A stretch of 64,000 nt of DNA from Nemertoderma westbladi (lineage: Eukaryota > Xenacoelomorpha > Nemertodermatida > Nemertodermatidae). Both the position numbers and the translations under genes were made by a program. Where the stretch lies: assembly GCA_032718475.1 (NCBI GenBank), contig JAUCBJ010002421.1:20479-84478 (forward strand), in the 5' to 3' direction. Below are positions 57,228 through 64,000 of the stretch, one piece after another (positions within the stretch are counted from its first letter, which is position 1; each line of letters starts with the position of its first letter). The notes below the pieces were generated by a model. The model was not told where the DNA came from, searched no databases, and was given only the letters and a program-made list of their open reading frames with translations.

Positions 57228-57911
57228 ATGTTGGTCTTCAAATCAGTCATTATTGGGTCGAACTACAGTATAATAATGAGTGGGCCTATAGATCTGCGGT
57301 TTAGGTTTGGTGCCACAATGTTAATGGCTGGCCCTTCTAGTAGCAGTACAACTATATATTTGGAACAAATATTACGTAATAGTAAACAAATTTTTGACGC
57401 GCAACTATCAGAGATTATTTGGATTTATGGGCAAACTAAACCGGTTGTGAAAGGTGTCAATATTACTACCTTAAATGAAATTCCGGAACACTTTAATCAA
57501 AATGTAAAAAGACAGTGCGATTATATTTGATGATTTAATGTCTGAGCTAGAGAATTCAAAGCAAACAACAATTTTATTTACCAAAGTCGCGCGCCATACA
57601 CATTCTTTTGTAATTTTTTTAACGCAAAACCTATTTCAGAAAGGGGGGGGGGGGTGGATTAACTCTACATCGTTCGATCTATTAACTCTACATATTTTTT
57701 ACTATTTAAGAATCCGCGTGATTTAACACAGATCAGAACCTTAGCCTATCAGATGAACCCAAATAATCCAAAATTTTTAATTAGCGCTTACCACGACGTT
57801 ACACAGCAAGCATTCAATCCGCTTTTAATCGACTTTCATCAACAGACTCCAGAAAATCTGCGAATAAGGGCAAATCTATTCACGATGGAACATTGTGTTT
57901 ATCAGCCTTTG
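57228..57911 (+). pseudogene. Polinton/adintovirus-like packaging ATPase, decayed
   Basis: The frame at 57228-57530 has a P-loop region TMLMAGPSSSSTTIYLEQIL in which the Lys of the usual GKT/GKS is not present. After a one-base frame change near 57520, a Walker B-like IIFDDLM follows. The next block, SFVIFLTQNLFQKG (57600-57645), is the FITQN-type sensor of A32/FtsK-HerA packaging ATPases. The remaining blocks, FKNPRDLTQIRTLAYQM (near 57715) and AYHDVTQQAFNPLLIDF (near 57790), also fit the family. Such ATPases drive genome packaging in Polinton- and adintovirus-like viruses. Loss of the P-loop Lys and the frame change make it inactive. It lies downstream of the polymerase on the same strand. 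Confidence 0.7.
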
Positions 57912-58025
57912 TAATATTCGTAAAATGTTATGGTTGCCAATTGTCTGCTATTTTATAACAGTTTATCTTTATTTGTTATACTATACCAAAAAAATTATTC
58001 TTGTTATGCGTATTCTAGAACAATA

Positions 58026-60774
58026 CCGTACCCGCTCCTCCCAACCCGCCCCTTCCGACCCAGCCCTCTCGCTCCTCCCGACCCAGCCCACCCGCTCCTC
58101 CCGACCCAGCCCCCTCCTCCCGACCCGCCCGCCCGCTCCTCCCAACCCGCCAGTCTGTTCCTCCCAACCCAGCCCGCCCGCTCCTCCCGACCCAGCCCAC
58201 TCCTCCCGACCCGCCCGCCCGCTCCTCCCGACCCAGCCCACTCATCCCGACCCGCCCCCCCCCCGCTCCTTCCGACCAAGCCCTCCCGCTCCTCCCGACC
58301 CAGCCCGCCCGCTCCTTCCGACCCAGCCCTCCCGCTCCTCCAGACTCAGCCCACTCCTCCCGACCTGCCCGCTCCTCCCGACCCAGCCCACTCCTCCCGA
58401 ACCGCCCGCCCGCTCCTCCCAACGCGCCCACCCGCTCCTTCCGACCCAGCCCTCCCGCTCCTCCCGACCTTGCCCACCCGCTCCTCCCGACCCAGCCCCC
58501 TCCTCCCGACCCACCCGCTCCTCCCAACCCGCCAGCCTGTTCCTCCCAACCCAGCCCGCCCGCTCCTCCCGATCCAGCCCACTCCTCCCGACCCAGCCCC
58601 CTCCTCCCGACCCGCCCGCCCGCTCCTCCCAACCCGCCAGCCTGCTCCTCCCAACCCAGCCCGCCCGCTCCTCCCGACCCAGCCCACCCGCTCCTCCCGA
58701 CCCAGCCCCCCCCCCTCCCGACCCGCCCGCCCGCTCCTCCCAACCCGCCAGCCTGCTCCTCCCAACCCAGCCCGCCCGCTCCTCTCGACCCAGCCCACTC
58801 CTCCCGACCCGCCCGCCCGCTCCTCCCGACCAGCCCACTCCTCCCGACCCGCCCGCACCTCCCGACCCAGTCCACTCATCCCGACCCGCCCCCCCACTCC
58901 TTCCGACCCAGCCCTCCCGCTCCTCCCGACCCAGCCCGCCCGCTCCTTCCAACCCAGCCCTCCCGCTCCTCCCGACCCAGCCCACTCCTCCCGACCCGCC
59001 CGCCCGCTCATCCCGACCCAGCCCACTCCTCCCGAACCGCCCGCCCGCTCCTCCAAACCCGCCCACCCGCTCCTTCCGACCCAGCCCTCCCGCTCCTCCC
59101 GACCTTGCCCACCCGTTCCTCCCGACCCAGCCCCCTCCTCCCGACCCACCCGCCCGCTCCTCCCGACCCAGCTCACTCCTCCCGACCCAGCCCACCCGTT
59201 CCTCCCGACCCAGCCCCCTCCTCCCGACCCACCCGCCCGCTCCTCCCAACCCGGCAGCCTGCTCCTCCCAACGCAGCCCGTCCGCTCCTCCCGACCCAGC
59301 CCACTCCTCCCGACCCGCCCGCCCGCTCCTCCCGACCCAGCCCACTCCTCCCGACCCAGCCCACCCGCTCCTCCCGACCCAGCCCCCTCCTCCCGACCAG
59401 CCCGCCCGCTCCTCCCAACCCGCCAGCCTGCTCCTCCCAACCCAGCCCGCCCGCTCCTCCCGACCCAGCCCACTCCTCCCGACCCAGCCCACCCGCTCCT
59501 CCCAACCCAGCCCTCTTCTCCCGACCCGCCCGCTCCTCCCAACCCGCCAGCCTGCTCCTCCCAACCCAGCCCGCCCGCTCCTCCCGACCCAGCCCACTCC
59601 TCCCAACCCAGCCCGCCCGCTCCTCCCGACCCAGCCCGCCCGCTCCTCTCGACCCAGCCCACTCCTCCGACCCGACCGCCCGCTCCTCCCGACCCAGCAC
59701 ACCTCCTCCCGACCCGCCCGCCCCTCCCAACCCGCCAGCCTACTCCTCCCAACCCAGCCCGCCCACTCCTCCCGACCCAACCCACTCCTCCCAACCCAGC
59801 CCGCCCGCTCCTCCCGACCCAGCCCACTCCCCCGACCCGACCGCCCGCTCCTCCCGACCCAGCACACCTCCTCCCGACCCGCCCGCCTGCTTCTCCCAAC
59901 CCGCCAGCCTACTCCTCCCAACCCAGCCCGCCCGCTCCTCCCGACCCGCCCGCCCGCCCGCCCGCTCCTCCCAACCCGCCAGCCTGCTCCTCCCAACCCA
60001 GCCCGCCCGCTCCTCCCGACCCAGCCCTCTCCTCCCAACCCAGCCCGCCCGCTCCTCCCAACCCGCCCGCCCGCTCCTTCCGACCCAGCCCGCCCGCTCC
60101 TCCCGACCCAACCCGCCCGCTCCTCCCGACCCAGCCCGCTCCTCCCGACCCAGCCCGCCCGCTCCTCCCGACCCAGCCCTCTCCTCCCAACCCAGCCCGC
60201 CCGCTCCTCCCAACCCGCCCGCCCGCTCCTTCCGACCCAGCCCGCCCGCTCCTCCCGACCCAGCCCGCCCGCTCCTCCCGACCCAGCCTGCTCCTCCCGA
60301 CCCAGCCTGCTCCTCCCAACCCAGCCCGCCCGCTCCTCCCGACCCGCCCGCCCGCCCGCCCGCTCCTCCCAACCCGCCAGCCTGCTCCTCCCAACCCAGC
60401 CCGCCCGCTCCTCCCGACCCAGCCCTCTCCTCCCAACCCAGCCCGCCCGCTCCTCCCAACCCGCCCGCCCGCTCCTTCCGACCCAGCCCGCCCGCTCCTC
60501 CCGACCCAACCCGCCCGCTCCTCCCGACCCAGCCCGCTCCTCCCGACCCAGCCCGCCCGCTCCTCCCGACCCAGCCCTCTCCTCCCAACCCAGCCCGCCC
60601 GCTCCTCCCAACCCGCCCGCCCGCTCCTTCCGACCCAGCCCGCCCGCTCCTCCCGACCCAGCCCGCCCGCTCCTCCCGACCCAGCCTGCTCCTCCCGACC
60701 CAGCCCGCTCCTCCCGACCCGCCCGCCCGCTCCTCCCAACCCAGCCCGCCCGCTCCTCCCGACCCAGCCCGCTG
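58026..60774. repeat. C-rich minisatellite, about 2.75 kb
   Basis: Variable 17-23-bp units around CTCCTCCCGACCCAGCCCGC make up the whole stretch. Almost all G residues lie on the minus strand, as GGGTCGGGAGGAGCGGGC-type units with frequent GGG runs, which is G-quadruplex-prone sequence. Longer blocks are also duplicated; for example, text near 59990-60240 recurs near 60400-60640. Several frames on both strands stay open because stop codons are excluded by composition. They are not genes. Confidence 0.95.
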
Positions 60775-60966
60775 GCGGAGTTTTAAAAGAAATAAAAAGT
60801 TAATTATTGTTCGTTATACCACGTGTTCCTCCCAGGTTCCCCTCCGCTCTATAAACTCGCGACTTGACGGGACGTCCGATATTGAATCGAGGTTGTTCGA
60901 CTATTATAGACCAATCGAAATCGATAAATGAAATCCAACCAATAGAATTATTTAAATAGGTTGAAT

Positions 60967-62727
60967 TCATTCTGGTTCTACATCATCTTCACCAAATGAT
61001 AATAAATTCCTGTCTTTAACCGCTTTCGACTGACTTTCTCCACTTCTGGGTTTCTTTTTATCGTCGCTACCGGTACAGTTGCTATCAGATCGGCGTTTTT
61101 TCGGCTTCTTGTAAGTAATTTTAGCTGATGAATCAGAATCTGTAAATAATTAATTCGAATAGAATATAATTAATTAGAGAATTGAGACAGCCACTCGAAA
61201 AATATAATAAAACCTACAATGTTATGTAGAAACTTATTATAAGATACCGTTTTAAGACACCGATGACTTTTAAAACAAAATTCGCATAAATACATAATTA
61301 TTATTGATCGAGATAAATATTAAATTACGCTTCTTAAAGTAATTATATTATATTATTCTTATATTCTTTAGCTTCACATTAATTCAAGATGCGGACTTCC
61401 TTCCACTAACTGACTAAGCTGGTTAACTTCCATATAATATAATGAATATAAATATATTGTAGAGAGATGGGACCCTTCGGTTTTCCCATACATTAGCCTT
61501 TTTAACAAATGCCCCGTTTTCTCTGGAACTACTAACAGTTCGGTTTTTCTGAACTTTGGTATGCTTTTACAGTAGCCACTCCGACAGACCTGGAACCTTA
61601 ACAAAATTGAAAACTTTTGATTTTGTTTTAATATTTTTCACATTTTTGAAAATAGGTCAAAGATTTTGAATTTGGTTCTACAACCCAAGGAATGAGGATG
61701 AGTTAACTGCGATATTAGGAGGTTCCATTTATTTCAATAAATTCCTTTGAGCCGTTCTCGATAATGGGGTATTTAAGTAATATAGGAGAAAATGCATGTC
61801 TGTGTGTCTGTATTTTTTATATTTTGACAGACAGACCGAGAGACAGACAGACGGACATACAGACAGAGATTCAAGCGGTTTTGGCTTATGATACCGGTAT
61901 GGCTTTTAAACTGTCAATATCTATAATCTACTGGAAATTGTGAACTTAATCAACTACCGGTAATCAAAATATCTCAAAAATTTGATCTTTTTTTGCAAAT
62001 TTTAAGGGTTCCATCTCCCCTTAACACATCAAGGGGGTAAATAAAGAGTTTATTTTTATTACTTTTAGAGCCACCTTGCCCTACTACTACGCACTATACA
62101 TAGGCCCTATTGTCACGGTTGATATTTCGACCGACGACCATACTTACCTGTATAAGGAGCTGTGAATGTTGAATTAATGACGTCTGTGTGTCTGACTGCT
62201 TCTTCCTCAGTTAGATCGCTGTCCTTCAGTTGAACGACTACCGGTTTCTCATCGTCCCGTCCGATACTCTCATCGTCGTCCTCATCCCAGCGAAGATCAT
62301 TCGTTGAAGCGATCTAAATCAGTAAATCAGAAATACGTCTACCGGTATTACAATCATAATTTGACCATCATAATTCAGTAATTTGAAGGGAAGTACAGTA
62401 TTGCGGTAGGCCCAGGCCTATCAGCCTATTACTTATTACACATTACATTCAGCTACCGACAGACAGACTGCCAGATCCGGTAACAGGTCTCCAGGTAGGG
62501 CTGTGTTGTAGCAATACTGGTACAAATTTAAGTTGGTAAGTGGTAACCTCATAACTTTGGCAATAACCATACCGTCAGACCGTACACTCGTACAGCTGTA
62601 CAGCCGTACCAACCTTTGCATCAACGGTTGGGCCTTCTTGGTAACCCATCTTATTTTTGTAGTCTCTAATAAACTTAGGTTCTTCTTGTTTTATGTAGCT
62701 TACCGCTGACTTTCCTCTTCGCGCCAT
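60967..62727 (-). CDS. KIAA1143: KIAA1143 homologue, three exons
   Basis: Minus-strand spliced gene: exon 1 62727-62614, exon 2 62313-62148, exon 3 61139-60967. Donors are GT (GTTGGT and GTAAGTA) and acceptors AG (tttAG and ttacAG). Phases 0 and 1 are kept, giving a 150-residue protein. The N-terminus MARRGKSAVSYIKQEEPKF continues to GYQEGPTVDAK and matches the conserved start of vertebrate KIAA1143 (...YREGPTVETK). Exon 2 contains KPVVVQLKDSDLTEEEA, like the VVVLKKGDLSVEEV block. Exon 3 has ITYKKPKKRR and ends NLLSFGEDDVEPE, like the SLLSFDNEDE end. The human protein has 154 residues and its function is poorly known. Intron 2 holds a CAGA microsatellite (about 61830-61872). The ATG at 62727 is the first one preceding the conserved block. 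Confidence 0.92.
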
Positions 62728-63189
62728 ATTTCAGTATTTACAGTACCGGCCTACCGCAGTACCGCACAGACAGGTAATACTCATCCAGTACAGCAGTAGT
62801 ACTCAGGTACTCTAATACTGTAATATAGGACTAAAATAAGGCAGTGATTTTTTATGTCAATTTATTTGACTTTTTTTGTCACTTTTTTTTTACGAATTAT
62901 GCATAATGACTTTTGTTGTCCATTTAATGACTTTTATTGTCACTTTTTATGTATGTATTTCTTCAAACTGTCAGACTGCTGATTTCTGGACTGTCAGACA
63001 GTTGATTTCACTATGCCTGTGCCAAAACATTCCATGATTCCATGATTTATAGACTATGAGATAGATTTCCATATGCGCCTGTGGTAAAAAGACTCTATAT
63101 TTAATAGTTTGTGGTTGTTGTCGATAATCGATTACCACATGACGTAGCAAAACACTCATTTTATAGCCAAAAACAATTACCAATTGATG

Positions 63190-63757
63190 GAAAGGAGCAG
63201 GTTAAGGCCGAGTTTTCTAACCAAAACAATAAACAGTCACTTTACCAAATCAGGGAAAGGAGCAGGTTACAGAGACGGGATTTTCTAACCAAAACAATAA
63301 ACGATCATTTAACTAATTGAGGGAAAGGAGCAGGTTACAGAGACGGGATTTTCTAACCAAAACAATAAACGATAACATTACCAATTGAGAGAAAGGAGCA
63401 GGTTACAGAGGCGGGATTTTCTAACCAAAACAATAAACGATAACATTACCAATTGAGGGAAAGGAGCAGGTTACAGAGGCGGGATTTCCTAACCAAAACA
63501 ATAAACGATCACTTAAACTAATTGAGGGAAAGGAGCAGGTTACAGAGGCGGGATTTTCTAACCAAAACAATAAACAGTCACTTTACCAAATCAGGGAAAG
63601 GAGCAGGTTACAGAGACGGGATTTTCTAACCAAAACAATAAACGATCATTTAACTAATTGAGGGAAAGGAGCAGGTTACAGAGACGGGATTTTCTAACCA
63701 AAACAATAAACGATCATTTAACTAATTGAGGGAAAGGGGCAGGTTACAGAGGCGGGC
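63190..63757. repeat. Tandem repeat, 65-70-bp unit, about nine copies
   Basis: Units contain GGGAAAGGAGCAGGTTACAG, then GGCGGGATTTTCTAACC, then AAAACAATAAACGATCA and a TTTAACTAATTGA end. Copies are highly similar, which suggests recent amplification. No gene is seen here. Confidence 0.9.
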
Positions 63758-64000
63758 CTTCTGTGCTGTTGGAAGTAGTGGAGCCGCTATCCGTAACACT
63801 ACTCAGACAGTAGTCATGATCCATTATTGATTATAAAACTAATACAGTAAGGCCTAAATTATGTGAAAGGTATATCCACATTTTCCACAATCCTGCAATC
63901 CAGTTTCGCCTATCAATTATTTAAAATTTATTAGCACAACCGGTAGGCCTACCATTACCGTATTTAAATGGTAGGCTACACAGTAGGCCTATAGCAGTAC

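Noticed and set aside
57895..60786. Several 500-960-codon frames on both strands, rich in Pro/Ser/Arg or Gly/Glu/Arg
   Set aside because: They are products of the C-rich minisatellite, whose composition lacks stop codons. There is no conserved domain and all frames are open at once.

Overview
The window is eukaryotic and looks like a repeat-rich animal genome, most likely a marine invertebrate. It holds spliced gene structure, an intact metazoan uridine-cytidine kinase, a three-exon homologue of vertebrate KIAA1143, many transposon families and large minisatellites. AT-rich spacers with frequent aggcctac/taccggta words are reminiscent of echinoderm-, hemichordate- or mollusc-type genomes, but the phylum cannot be fixed from the sequence alone. 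No bacterial operon, CRISPR array or rRNA gene is visible, and no convincing tRNA gene was found.

Layout. 0-5 kb: a BEL/Pao integrase scrap, a ~171-bp tandem repeat, and a decayed spliced gene of a multi-copy family (minus strand) with a LINE tail inserted in it. 5-10 kb: ~160-bp tandem repeats, an inverted-repeat-ended transposon and its partial copy, and a 1.2-kb LTR-like repeat. 9.8-18 kb (minus): a frame-broken gene of unknown type, then an open 1665-codon BEL/Pao Gag-protease ORF that lacks RT, RNase H core and integrase. 18-22.6 kb: tandem repeats, a 1.1-kb TA-flanked inverted-repeat transposon inside one unit of a 288-bp tandem duplication (so the second unit is an empty-site control), and a second LTR-like repeat. 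22.6-27.1 kb: a decayed Ty3/Gypsy gag-pol. 27.4-29.8 kb: an open, GC-rich reverse transcriptase with a restriction-like-endonuclease-type C-terminus. 30.4-33.8 kb: a LINE bounded by 12-bp target-site duplications, with a related 3' fragment in opposite orientation at 34.1-34.7 kb. 36.7-37.5 kb: intact, intronless uridine-cytidine kinase. 39.1-50.1 kb: about 7.5 kb of 15-bp minisatellite, split by a young 3.3-kb Ty3/Gypsy derivative with near-identical 146-bp LTRs and a 5-bp target-site duplication; it lacks protease and most of RT. 52.6-57.9 kb: remains of a Polinton/adintovirus-like element (protein-primed DNA polymerase B, a small ORF, and a packaging-ATPase remnant). 58.0-60.8 kb: a C-rich minisatellite. 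61.0-62.7 kb: the KIAA1143 homologue on the minus strand. 63.2-63.8 kb: a ~68-bp tandem repeat.

Only the kinase and the KIAA1143 homologue look like functional host genes; the RLE-type RT ORF and the BEL Gag-protease ORF are open but mobile-element derived. The recurring theme is non-autonomy: two LTR elements keep Gag (plus protease, or RNase H and integrase) but have lost RT through internal deletion, and other elements are 5'-truncated, stop-interrupted or reduced to termini. The largest open frames in the window (up to 2280 codons) are artefacts of minisatellites whose unit length is a multiple of three or whose composition avoids stops.
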